Positions 1 through 7,387 of a stretch of DNA of 10,809 nucleotides are shown here, piece by piece; position 1 is the stretch's first letter, and every line of letters begins with the position of its first letter. Source of the DNA: Bacteriovoracales bacterium (lineage in GTDB: Bacteria; Bdellovibrionota; Bacteriovoracia; Bacteriovoracales; Bacteriovoracaceae). The stretch spans positions 1-10,809 of the forward strand of contig SKGZ01000116.1 of NCBI GenBank assembly GCA_007117175.1. The letters are read 5' to 3'. The position numbers and the translations under genes are program-made. The notes under the pieces are model-generated. The model saw only the letters and a list, made by a program, of their open reading frames with translations, was not told where the DNA came from and searched no databases.

Positions 1-353
1 TGACTCACGAAAATTCCTCAATTGGAAGCTTGATCAATTGTTATTATGAAACTCTGGCCATCGTGAAAGTCCCCCCCGCTTGTTTTCACCCCCCCCCTAA
101 AGTAGACTCTTTGGTCATTCAGTTAAACAAACGCTCATTGCCGCTTGTTGATTGGGAACAATTACTTCAATTTGAAGACTTTTTAAGGTATATTTTCTCC
201 CAAAAAAGAAAGCAACTCAAATCAAAACTCAAAAAGAGATTTCCTAAGATTGAGAGTACTCTTTTGAGTCAAATTGGAATTAGTGAAAATGAAAGAGCAG
301 AAAAACTCTCAATTGATCAAGTGGTTCACCTCTATTGCCATCTGCACTCTTAG
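1..353 (+). CDS. rsmA: 16S rRNA (adenine1518-N6/adenine1519-N6)-dimethyltransferase RsmA (KsgA), C-terminal part
   Basis: The gene enters from the left edge, with its reading frame starting at base 3. The visible 117 residues are the end of the protein. The family dimethylates two adjacent adenines in the 3' hairpin of 16S rRNA during small-subunit maturation, using S-adenosylmethionine. Recognition rests on the segment running from SIGSLINCYYE through VKVPPACFHPPPKVDSLVIQL. This is the hallmark RsmA region after the catalytic motif (family pattern V-P-x-x-F-x-P-P-P-K-V-D-S). It is followed by the helical C-terminal domain with FLRYIFSQKRKQLKSKL and a final GISENERAEKLSIDQVVHL. The SAM-binding half lies outside the window. 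Two long C runs (71-77 and 89-97) encode the proline motif. The 3' end overlaps the next gene by 65 bp in another frame, so the two are probably cotranscribed. Confidence 0.93.
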   Translation, partial: THENSSIGSLINCYYETLAIVKVPPACFHPPPKVDSLVIQLNKRSLPLVDWEQLLQFEDFLRYIFSQKRKQLKSKLKKRFPKIESTLLSQIGISENERAEKLSIDQVVHLYCHLHS

Positions 354-1608
354 CTTGAATGGACTTGCCAACTTGACAGCTAGCCATGTAGGGGAATTGG
401 GCTCTCAAGGTCTGTGTCACTTTGACCAAGAAGCCAATCAACTCAGCTCAGCTCTCTGCCCCAGCTTGAATTCTTTCCAAAAGGGATTTCATCTCAATAT
501 GAATTTCTTTTCCACTCACTCTCATTTTAACTCCTTAGGACGTCTTGTCACCGGCAATCAATACACCCAAAGAGAGGTCCAATACCAAGAGGTTGACTTA
601 ACCCCAGCCTCTGAGCAAAGGCTAAGCCTCAATGGATTTGTGACTTGGGGAGAGTATCAAATTTCAGCCTATCTACTTGCTCCAATTCATAACTTAGTCT
701 CCTTGCACTCTCCAGCTCCCGACTCTCCACAACTCTTACAAAACAGCAATCATCATCTTTTATTTAAAGCAAATATTTCTCGAAAATTTGAAAATCTGGC
801 CATTAGCGTTGGAGCCACTCAGGGGTTTAAAGGACAAGTTCAAAGTCTCTTGGTGACTGCATTGGATGAATCATCAAGCCCATCTTATGTGGACATACAA
901 GCAGATGTTGAGTCCCAATGGGCAATGGATCTTGAACTAGCCTATCAGTTCAATGAGCGCAACCTACTGGTTTTGCACTATCAGCAAAAAATGGATTATC
1001 GAGTTCAACAAACAGCTCAAGGAATCTCTCCACTGGGAAGCCTCTCTCGAGTGGATTATCAATTCACACTGGAAGGCTCTGCTCTTTTCTCACCTGAAAA
1101 CTACCGCATAAGCTATCAATATCAAGCACAGTCCTTTTATCTACTAACCGGTATTCGCTATGAGCGATGGAGTGATTGGCAAGGGCCCAGCTTACAAATC
1201 AGCCAAGCTCAGGGAGTTCTAAGGGCCGGAGACAATTATCAGTATTCACGATTCAAAGACATTCTCATACCCTCTTTTGCCATTGCTTATCCTCTCACCA
1301 ACAAGCAAAAACTCACATTGGGCTACAGTTATCGACCAAGTATCCTGACAGCTAGCCCTACCCATGATCGTGGTAATCGTCTTGATACCAATGTGAGTCA
1401 AATTGGTTTAAGTTACCAAAAACAATTGTCCTCCTTGGCCGGCAGTCAACTCACTATTGGCGCGTCGCATCAACACTTTCACTCTTTAAGAGTTGATAAA
1501 CAATCGATCATGGAAGACGGCTCAGAGGGAGAGCCTATTGGTTCTCCTGGCTATGAATTAAAAGGCTCTGTACTAGTGATTGGAGCTGGATTAGCATTAA
1601 ACTTTTAA
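289..1608 (+). CDS. Outer-membrane beta-barrel protein, FadL/OmpP1-like
   Basis: Predicted 439-residue exported outer-membrane protein. I chose ATG 289 because it begins a clean signal peptide: a charged MKEQK start, a hydrophobic stretch near residues 12-26 and a likely cut after Ala27 or Ala31. A TTG fifteen bases upstream would only add residues before the signal. The Shine-Dalgarno is weak (GGA about ten bases upstream). The mature part consists of alternating polar/hydrophobic segments rich in Tyr, Gln and Ser, and the chain ends in Phe, as barrel proteins assembled by the BAM complex usually do. The early segment with SSALCPSL near residues 50-60, the mid-protein RYERWSDW, the later LTLGYSYRPS and the closing barrel strand resemble FadL-family transporters of hydrophobic compounds, but the similarity is distant. 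It overlaps rsmA by 65 bp and ends 9 bp before smpB. It could also be another porin-like barrel; the substrate is unknown. Confidence 0.6.
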   Translation: MKEQKNSQLIKWFTSIAICTLSLNGLANLTASHVGELGSQGLCHFDQEANQLSSALCPSLNSFQKGFHLNMNFFSTHSHFNSLGRLVTGNQYTQREVQYQEVDLTPASEQRLSLNGFVTWGEYQISAYLLAPIHNLVSLHSPAPDSPQLLQNSNHHLLFKANISRKFENLAISVGATQGFKGQVQSLLVTALDESSSPSYVDIQADVESQWAMDLELAYQFNERNLLVLHYQQKMDYRVQQTAQGISPLGSLSRVDYQFTLEGSALFSPENYRISYQYQAQSFYLLTGIRYERWSDWQGPSLQISQAQGVLRAGDNYQYSRFKDILIPSFAIAYPLTNKQKLTLGYSYRPSILTASPTHDRGNRLDTNVSQIGLSYQKQLSSLAGSQLTIGASHQHFHSLRVDKQSIMEDGSEGEPIGSPGYELKGSVLVIGAGLALNF

Positions 1609-1617
1609 GGTTAAACT

Positions 1618-2070
1618 ATGTCTGGCATTAAAATTATTGCTAAAAATAAAAGAGCTCATTTTGATTACTTCTTAAGTGATAAGACAGAGGCTGGATTGTG
1701 CTTGCAGGGAACGGAGGTTAAAAGTCTGCGCGATGGTAAAGTGAGTCTAGCAGAAGCTTTTGTCACCATTGATCAAAAGTTTGAGCTGTGGCTGATCAAT
1801 ATGACAATTCCCCATTATTCTCATGGAAATCAATTTAACCATGACCCCACTCGCAAAAGAAAACTCTTGGTCCACAAAAAAGAGGCAAGGCAACTATTTA
1901 AAACAATGCAAATGAAAAATCTAACGCTCATTCCCACCGCACTCTACTTTAAAAAATCAAGAGTGAAGTTAGAAATTGCACTTGCCAAAGGTAAAAAGCT
2001 TTACGATAAACGACAGGTAGAGGCAAAAAAATCAGCTGAGAAGAAGATTAAGCAAAAGGATTATACTTAA
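1618..2070 (+). CDS. smpB: SsrA-binding protein SmpB
   Basis: SmpB binds tmRNA and delivers it to ribosomes stalled on broken mRNAs, where it mimics the missing codon-anticodon pairing. The protein is 150 residues, normal for the family. Visible hallmarks are the N-terminal KNKRAHFDYFLSDKTEAGL, the GTEVKSLRDGK loop at residues 31-41 that contacts tmRNA, IPHYSHGNQFNHDPTRKRKLLVHKKE at 64-89, the TLIPTALYFKKSRVKLEIALAKGKKLYDKR core at 103-132, and a lysine-rich tail (133-150) of the kind that enters the mRNA channel. An AAGG seven bases before the ATG is a reasonable ribosome-binding site and overlaps the end of the upstream barrel-protein gene. The next gene starts on the base after the stop codon. 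No tmRNA gene (ssrA) is seen in the window. Confidence 0.97.
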   Translation: MSGIKIIAKNKRAHFDYFLSDKTEAGLCLQGTEVKSLRDGKVSLAEAFVTIDQKFELWLINMTIPHYSHGNQFNHDPTRKRKLLVHKKEARQLFKTMQMKNLTLIPTALYFKKSRVKLEIALAKGKKLYDKRQVEAKKSAEKKIKQKDYT

Positions 2071-2403
2071 ATGTTGGAAAACACTGAAGGAAATATCATT
2101 AGCCAAATTTATCCTCTGGGAGAAAACGTCATTCTAAGCGAACAAAGGGCCCAAGAATTAATTCCATTACTCAGGGCCTTAACAAACAAGGTGCGTCAAA
2201 AGATCACCATGTTAAACTCTCAAAAACAGCATTACAGCAAAATGAGTTCTGAGTATCAAAACTTAGAAGAAATGATCAATAAAGAATTTGACCTTTGGTG
2301 TGATCATGTCCAGAGACTGGGAGCCTTTCCTCTTTCGTTTGGAAAATGTAAAATTCAGCTTCCAAGAAAATCGTTTCTTTGGGAATACCAAGAAGTGAAA
2401 TGA
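2071..2403 (+). CDS. DUF2203-like small protein of unknown function
   Basis: Protein of 110 residues whose ATG directly abuts the smpB stop codon, with AAAGGA ten bases upstream inside smpB. It begins LSEQRAQELIPLLRALTNKVRQKI at residues 22-45, which resembles the opening of DUF2203 proteins (an A-x-x-L-I/L-P-x-L helix). A helical, Gln/Lys-rich middle follows. The end, LGAFPLSFGKCKIQLPRKSFLWEYQE, resembles the family's terminal beta segment, where many members carry glycine and a tryptophan followed by a histidine. Here the usual GEPEI-type ending is replaced. The family has no established function that I can name. It has no signal peptide or membrane segment, so it is likely cytoplasmic. Its stop overlaps the start of the next gene as ATGA, so translation of the two is probably coupled. 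Confidence 0.65.
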   Translation: MLENTEGNIISQIYPLGENVILSEQRAQELIPLLRALTNKVRQKITMLNSQKQHYSKMSSEYQNLEEMINKEFDLWCDHVQRLGAFPLSFGKCKIQLPRKSFLWEYQEVK

Positions 2404-4106
2404 GAACTCATCTAACTTTCATCATCCTTACAATATTTCTTTTAAGTTGCAGCCAAGAAAAAAAACTAATTATTCCATTGCGCACTGAAATTTCCACCCT
2501 CGATCCCCATCAGTCCTATGACATGATCTCAAATACCATTACTTATCAAGTTTATGAATCACTCTACACTTACCAATATCTGCAAAGACCCTATCAAATC
2601 CAACCACTCATTGCCAAAGGACTGCCTCAAGTCAGCAAAGATAATAAAACATATACGATCAAGATTAAGCCTAATATTCGCTATCATAATAAATCATTTC
2701 TGCCGGCCAATAGATCGGTTAAAGCTCAAGACATTATTACCAGCTTAAAGAGGTTAGCCTTTATTGAAACTAAAAGTCGTGGATGGTTCCTCTATCAAAA
2801 TAAGATACAAGGATTAGACTCATTTAGAAATAAGGTTAAAAGCTTTAGTGAAATTTTCAAAACAGAAGTTGACGGGCTGAAAGCAATCAATGAACACACA
2901 CTTCAGGTTCAACTCAATGAGCCTCTTACATTGCAACAATTCCTCAATCTTTTCTCTCTGAATTTTACAACACCACTACCAGAAGAAGGTCTTCGCTACC
3001 TAGAAAATGACCTTGAATCCCAAACTCTAGGAACAGGAGCTTACTATCTAGAAAAGACTGACTCTTATCCCATTCTCTTAAAGAAATTTGAGCAATACCA
3101 AACAATTCAATACCCTAGCGAGGGTGATCGATTTGCCAATGAAAATCAATTACTCAAAGATGCAGGAAAAAGCCTGCCATTTATCCAAACCATTGAACTT
3201 CCAGTTATCAAGGATGCCCTCGAACGCTGGAAACAATTAATTGCATCCAAAACACATATGACAGATCTACCATCTGAAATATTTAATCAAGTGATCAATT
3301 TAACGGGTCAACTTAACCCGCAATTTCAAAACAAAGGGCTTAAGGTCTTTGCAGCATCCTCAATGGCGTATTGGTGGATAGAGTTTAATATGGACGACCC
3401 AATTGTGGGTTCTAATCAATTGCTCAGACAGGCCATTGCCCATGCTATTGACAGAGATAAGTACATAGAGATTTTTACCAACAATACCGATCAAGTCGCA
3501 AACTCCCTCTTCCTACCAGGAATAATGGGCTACAACCCTTCGCATGAATTCCCCTTTCGCTACGACCTCGAAAAGGCAAAGTTATTGCTAGCAAAAGCGG
3601 GATATCCAAATGGAGAGAACATGCCTGTACTCAACTTTGAAACAAGAAGAGATAATGACCAACATAAGGAAATGGCGATTTTCATAAAAGAATCCCTAGA
3701 AAAGATTGGCATTAAAGTAGAATACACACTTAATACCTTCAGTGACTTTATTAACAAGTCAAAAAATTCCGAAATGCAAATGTGGCACGGAGGATGGCTA
3801 ATGGACTATCCAGATCCAGAGAATATATTACAACTTCTCTACTCAAAAAATAAACATGGCAAGGGGCCCAATAAGTCAAACTATAACAATCCACAATTTG
3901 ATATACTTTTTGAGCAGTATTTAAAAACAGAAACTGAAGAAGAAAAGATAAAAATTTTAAAAAATATAGAAGTCATTATTTCACAAGATCTTCCTTGGAT
4001 TATTCTTAATTACTCCAAAAATTATTTTATTTACTCTGATGAAATTTCCAACTTTCGCCCCAATGAGCTTATTCCTAGCTATTTTAAATTTTTAAGAATG
4101 AATTAG
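2400..4106 (+). CDS. Oligopeptide-type ABC transporter substrate-binding lipoprotein (SBP family 5)
   Basis: Predicted 568-residue binding protein that captures peptides (or similar ligands) outside the inner membrane for an ABC importer. The start at ATG 2400 overlaps the upstream stop as ATGA and gives a short lipoprotein signal (MRTHLTFIILTIFLLSC) with lipid attachment at Cys17. An upstream in-frame ATG at 2379 would place seven extra residues before it and is less likely. Family features include TEISTLDPHQSYD (about residues 29-41), YQVYESLYTY, an I-x-x-N-I-R-Y-H-N binding-cleft strand, QAIAHAIDRDKYIEIFTN and the C-terminal GWLMDYPDPENILQLLYS with NKSNYNNPQFD. The length is normal for the DppA/OppA type. 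It is the last gene of the rsmA-smpB unit and lies tail-to-tail with the dppC-type permease gene, with one base between stops. Ligand specificity cannot be read from the sequence. Confidence 0.9.
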   Translation: MRTHLTFIILTIFLLSCSQEKKLIIPLRTEISTLDPHQSYDMISNTITYQVYESLYTYQYLQRPYQIQPLIAKGLPQVSKDNKTYTIKIKPNIRYHNKSFLPANRSVKAQDIITSLKRLAFIETKSRGWFLYQNKIQGLDSFRNKVKSFSEIFKTEVDGLKAINEHTLQVQLNEPLTLQQFLNLFSLNFTTPLPEEGLRYLENDLESQTLGTGAYYLEKTDSYPILLKKFEQYQTIQYPSEGDRFANENQLLKDAGKSLPFIQTIELPVIKDALERWKQLIASKTHMTDLPSEIFNQVINLTGQLNPQFQNKGLKVFAASSMAYWWIEFNMDDPIVGSNQLLRQAIAHAIDRDKYIEIFTNNTDQVANSLFLPGIMGYNPSHEFPFRYDLEKAKLLLAKAGYPNGENMPVLNFETRRDNDQHKEMAIFIKESLEKIGIKVEYTLNTFSDFINKSKNSEMQMWHGGWLMDYPDPENILQLLYSKNKHGKGPNKSNYNNPQFDILFEQYLKTETEEEKIKILKNIEVIISQDLPWIILNYSKNYFIYSDEISNFRPNELIPSYFKFLRMN

Positions 4107-4107
4107 A

Positions 4108-4914
4108 CTACTTTTTACACCTCAAAGGATCTAAAAAATCGCGCAGAGAATCGCCAATAAGATTAAGGCTAAGGACGACTATTGTAATTAATATCCCCGG
4201 CGCGATTGCTATCTGTGGCACTTCAACCAATAAATCCTTACCCTGACTCAAGGTCGCCCCCCAAGACTGCAAAGCACCCTGAGGACCTAATCCTAAAAAA
4301 CTTAAACTAGACTCAATAATAATAGCTCCTGATATTGAAAAAGATGTATGGACCACCAGCACCGGAATAATTAAAGGGTAAATATGACTTAGCAGAATAC
4401 GCCAGTGGCTTGCGCCAATCATTTTAGCAGCAAGCACATGCTCTCGAACCTTTAAAGATAAAACCTCACCTCTAATCAACCTGGCTACCCCCATCCACCC
4501 TGTGAGCGAGATCGCTAAAATAATATTAAAATAGCTTGGGCCAAGAGCAGAGCTTAAAAAAATTGCTAATAAGATCCCTGGAAATGCCAAGAAGACATCT
4601 AGTAACCTCATTAAAAATTGGTCAACTCTTCCTCCAAAATATCCACTGATTAATCCCAGGAAAGAGCCAAGGACAACACTCAAAAAAACAGAAATTAAGC
4701 TCACTAAAAGAGAAACTCCTCCACCGTAAGCTAGCAGGGTCATAATATCATTGCCATTCTGATCACACCCCAACCAATTTTGCCAACTGACTCCACAAAG
4801 CCTTTGATCAAGATTAAAGATAACAGGAGGCTGAAAAAACAATACTCCGATAAAAATATAGCTAACAATAAGCCCGAGACAGAGAGCTGCTATGGTAAAA
4901 CGCACCCTACTCAT
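4108..4914 (-). CDS. dppC: Oligopeptide/dipeptide ABC transporter permease, DppC/OppC type
   Basis: Inner-membrane permease of 268 residues, the second half of the heterodimeric channel of a peptide ABC importer. Seen are an N-terminal membrane helix (RFTIAALCLGLIVSYIFIGVLFF), the periplasmic NWLGCDQNGNDIMTLLAYGGGVSL segment matching the family's L-G-T-D-x-x-G-R-D motif (here C and N at two usually conserved sites), several further hydrophobic helices, and the EAA coupling loop EHVLAAKMIGASHWRILLSHIYPLI near residues 156-180 that docks on the ATPase. I place the start at 4914 rather than the in-frame ATG at 4932. AAGGA at 4921-4925 sits six bases before 4914, and the protein then begins MSRVRF. 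This start overlaps the dppB-type stop by 8 bp. The symbol is by family; the substrate could be peptides, nickel or another solute. No ATPase genes follow. Confidence 0.9.
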   Translation of the reverse strand: MSRVRFTIAALCLGLIVSYIFIGVLFFQPPVIFNLDQRLCGVSWQNWLGCDQNGNDIMTLLAYGGGVSLLVSLISVFLSVVLGSFLGLISGYFGGRVDQFLMRLLDVFLAFPGILLAIFLSSALGPSYFNIILAISLTGWMGVARLIRGEVLSLKVREHVLAAKMIGASHWRILLSHIYPLIIPVLVVHTSFSISGAIIIESSLSFLGLGPQGALQSWGATLSQGKDLLVEVPQIAIAPGILITIVVLSLNLIGDSLRDFLDPLRCKK

Positions 4915-5827
4915 AAACAATCCTTGGATCAAGATAGGTATATAGCAAATCGACTGCTAAATTCACAAATAAGTATCCCAAAGCAATGAATAAAACACAG
5001 CCTTGGATCAAAGGATAATCACGACTATGAATAGCATCAATTAAGAGAGTACCAAGTCCCGGCCAATCAAAAATTTGTTCAGTGATAATTGATCCGCCCA
5101 ACAGTACACCTAATTGCAACCCTGTAATAGTTAAGATAGAAAGAGAAGAGTTTTTCAGAACATGTTTTAATAAAACTGCAGTACCACTTAAACCCTTTGC
5201 CTTTGCAACTTTTGCATAGTCCTGACTTACATTTTCAAGTAAACTCGTTCTTGTCATACGGGCAAGAACAGCTGAGAGAGAGAGCCCCAGTGTTAAACTG
5301 GGCAAAACAAAATGTAGCAAGCTGTCATTTCCTGAAACTGGAAATAACTTAAGCTGTATGGAGAAGAAATAAATGAGCATTGGACCAAGCCAGAAATTAG
5401 GGATGGCCAGAGCCAGCGTTACAATACTAGTCAGTGATAAATCTAACCAACTTTGCTCTTTAAGTGCACAAAGAAATCCTACCGTCAGTCCCGCCCAGAC
5501 AGAGACAAACAGTGAACTCAATGCCAGACTCAAGGTAGCCGCTAATCTTTCTTGAATGAGAGAGATCACTGGCTCTCCAGATAGCAATGATGAACCCAGA
5601 TCAGCCTGAAGAAGCGAAGTAAAATAACTAAAGACCTGATTAAAAATACTTTGATCTAAGCCGAGTTGCTCTCTAACTTCAATTTTTTGTTGCTCTGTTG
5701 AATATGGACCTAAGATTTGGTCGAGAGGATCACCTGGAACTAAGTGCAAGAAAATGGCAACAATAGTGATCACACCCATAATTGATGGCACTAATAATAA
5801 TAATCTATAACAAATATATTGTATCAT
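4907..5827 (-). CDS. dppB: Oligopeptide/dipeptide ABC transporter permease, DppB/OppB type
   Basis: Inner-membrane permease of 306 residues, partner of the DppC-type subunit. The N-terminus (YICYRLLLLVPSIMGVITIVAIFLHLVPGDPLDQILG) is the classic first helix followed by the P-G-D-P motif. Next come a periplasmic stretch with REQLGLDQSIFNQVFSYFTSLLQADLGSSL, LAIPNFWLGPMLIYFFSIQLKLFPVSG, VLPSLTLGLSLSAVLARMTRTSLLE, the EAA loop QDYAKVAKAKGLSGTAVLLKHVLKN near residues 200-222, and a closing YTYLDPRI, all typical of the family. Its ATG overlaps the stop of the upstream binding-protein gene as ATGA, and GGAG at 5836-5839 gives a ribosome-binding site seven bases away. The 3' end overlaps the dppC-type gene by 8 bp. 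The tight coupling implies balanced synthesis of the two permeases. Confidence 0.94.
   Translation of the reverse strand: MIQYICYRLLLLVPSIMGVITIVAIFLHLVPGDPLDQILGPYSTEQQKIEVREQLGLDQSIFNQVFSYFTSLLQADLGSSLLSGEPVISLIQERLAATLSLALSSLFVSVWAGLTVGFLCALKEQSWLDLSLTSIVTLALAIPNFWLGPMLIYFFSIQLKLFPVSGNDSLLHFVLPSLTLGLSLSAVLARMTRTSLLENVSQDYAKVAKAKGLSGTAVLLKHVLKNSSLSILTITGLQLGVLLGGSIITEQIFDWPGLGTLLIDAIHSRDYPLIQGCVLFIALGYLFVNLAVDLLYTYLDPRIVYE
4921..4925 (-). promoter_or_regulatory. Ribosome-binding site of the dppC-type gene
   Basis: AAGGA on the minus strand, six bases before the ATG at 4914 and inside the end of the dppB-type gene. It decides the dppC-type start in favour of 4914, because the alternative ATG at 4932 would place this site within the coding region. 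Confidence 0.7.
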
Positions 5828-7260
5828 TGACGATACTCCAATAGACCATCAAAGCGACCATCAAGGTATATTTGATAATCCTTAAGACGATTATTTTTAA
5901 TTGCAACATTGTGCTCGTGCCATAAAAAAAGATAAGGTAAATCATCAGAAAGTATAAGTTGAACTTTGCCATAAAGTTTTTTTCTTTCCTCTGAATCAAG
6001 AGTGCTCGCAGCTAGATCTAATAATTGATCTAACTCTTTATTTTGATAATAACCACGATTGGCTCCATCAGGAGGGATACTCTTCGAGGAAAAAAGATAG
6101 CGAAGAATATCTGGGTCCTTAAAGCCTGTCCACTTAAGAAGCCACATCTGAGCAACTCCATGATCAACATCATTTTTAAACTTTCCCCAGTCCATGCTTT
6201 GAACTTTAACATTCACCCCCACTTGTTGCCATTGTTCTGCCAAGGCCTTAGCAACTTGCACTCTAAATGGATCATTGGGCACCGCTAAAACTAATTCTGG
6301 TATGTCTAGACCTGTTAATAATTTTTTTGCTAGCGATGGATCATAGACATGTGATTCCAAGCTCTCTTCATGATAAGGATCGGTGGGCAGCAATAAACCT
6401 GTCGCCGCAATAGCATGACCATAAAACATCTTATCAATAATTTTCTGAGGACTGATGGCAAGGCTCAGTGCCTGGCGAACCTTCGCCGAGGCAATAAAAG
6501 GATCTCTGAAGTTTAGACCAATATAAGCGGTGTTGAGTCCTACTGAAGAAGAAATATAAAGTGAATTTTCAGCTTGATCTAGAATATGAACCAAGTCATA
6601 ATTCAATGCATTTTGAATAAGATCAATTTCACCTCTTTGCAATTTTGAAAACCGAGTTCTAACGTCTTTTACAAATTTAAATTTTAGTTTTTGAAATTGC
6701 AAATTAGGATTATTGGATGATAAAATCAGTTCATGACTATTTTTTGTGTCAATTTGATAATGACCACATCCTATGAGTTGATCTTCTTTCTCCAGAAATA
6801 ATCCAAACACTAAATTCTGCAAGAAGCTAGGTTCTGATTTCTTTAAATGAAAGACTATATTCCTTTTATCAATAATTTCGATAGATTGAAGATTGTGGAA
6901 AGCAAATTTGCGAGGATAGACATTACTTTCAAGAAAGTTATCAAAAACATCCTTGATATGAGCTGCTGTGAGTGCCTCCCCATTATGGAATTGAAAGCCC
7001 GCTTTTAATTCTAAGGATAAGGACTTTTCATCTATCCAATGATACCTACTCACGACTTGTCCGCGAATTTGTGCCTGTCGATCAAACTCAAATAATGAGC
7101 AGTATATAAGTGACTCAATATACTGAGAGTTCGCATCAGTCGCATATCTTGGATCAATTGATCGAATCCTAGAATCCAGACCAACGACCAGTTCATCTTC
7201 TGCTTGATCAGGAGTTGAACAAGAAAGTAACAACAAAGACAAAAAAGTAAATAACTTCAT
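5824..7260 (-). CDS. Second ABC transporter substrate-binding lipoprotein (SBP family 5)
   Basis: Predicted 478-residue peptide-type binding protein and first gene of the leftward transporter operon. It opens with a short lipoprotein signal (MKLFTFLSLLLLSC), with lipid attachment at Cys14 and Ser at the next position. Family features are VVGLDSRIRSIDPRYATDANSQYIESLIYCSLFEF (25-59), a GFQFHNGEALTAAHIKDVFDNF segment, VRQALSLAISPQKIIDKMFYG, and a late WTGFKDPDILRYLFSS / NRGYYQNKELDQLLDLA region that corresponds to the usual D-Y-x-D-P-x-N / N-x-x-x-Y-x-N-x-x-x-D motifs. It is shorter than typical OppA (about 520-540) and differs strongly from the other binding protein in this window, so the two are not recent duplicates. 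AAGGA at 7262-7266 lies only one base from the ATG, unusually close for a Shine-Dalgarno. Coupling to the dppB-type gene by ATGA overlap makes it the likely cognate binding protein of these permeases. Confidence 0.92.
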   Translation of the reverse strand: MKLFTFLSLLLLSCSTPDQAEDELVVGLDSRIRSIDPRYATDANSQYIESLIYCSLFEFDRQAQIRGQVVSRYHWIDEKSLSLELKAGFQFHNGEALTAAHIKDVFDNFLESNVYPRKFAFHNLQSIEIIDKRNIVFHLKKSEPSFLQNLVFGLFLEKEDQLIGCGHYQIDTKNSHELILSSNNPNLQFQKLKFKFVKDVRTRFSKLQRGEIDLIQNALNYDLVHILDQAENSLYISSSVGLNTAYIGLNFRDPFIASAKVRQALSLAISPQKIIDKMFYGHAIAATGLLLPTDPYHEESLESHVYDPSLAKKLLTGLDIPELVLAVPNDPFRVQVAKALAEQWQQVGVNVKVQSMDWGKFKNDVDHGVAQMWLLKWTGFKDPDILRYLFSSKSIPPDGANRGYYQNKELDQLLDLAASTLDSEERKKLYGKVQLILSDDLPYLFLWHEHNVAIKNNRLKDYQIYLDGRFDGLLEYRQ

Positions 7261-7387
7261 GTCCTTATATTTTACACAATTGTTTAAAAAATAGACAAAA
7301 ATCTTGCTTGCATGACATATAAATAGCTGTTTTTACACATTTATACTTGGCATAAGAGTTGAAGGTAATAGAGCAAAGGACTAAAGT
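7261..7387. promoter_or_regulatory. Divergent intergenic region, presumed promoters for both flanking lipoprotein genes
   Basis: AT-rich 127-bp gap between two divergently transcribed genes, so it should hold a promoter for each. Candidate elements are weak. For the leftward gene, TTACCT and TATAAA are separated by 17 bp (minus strand, 7340-7368). For the rightward gene, a TATACT box lies at 7342-7347 with no good -35 partner. The 9-mer TTTTACACA occurs twice in the same orientation (7270-7278 and 7331-7339), 61 bp apart. It might be a regulator site, but chance is likely in such AT-rich DNA. AAAGGA seven bases before ATG 7388 is the rightward ribosome-binding site. Confidence 0.45.

Noticed and set aside
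5373..5555. Small open frame on the + strand opposite the dppB-type gene
   Set aside because: It is antisense to a clear permease, has no family-like sequence, and no ribosome-binding site stands out.
6030..6288. Small open frames overlapping the second binding-protein gene on both strands
   Set aside because: They lie within a well-supported coding region in other frames, with biased composition and no recognisable features.
7261..7298. Promoter TTGTCT-N18-TAAAAT for the leftward binding-protein gene
   Set aside because: Transcription would start about two bases before the ATG and exclude the only visible ribosome-binding site, so it is probably a chance match.
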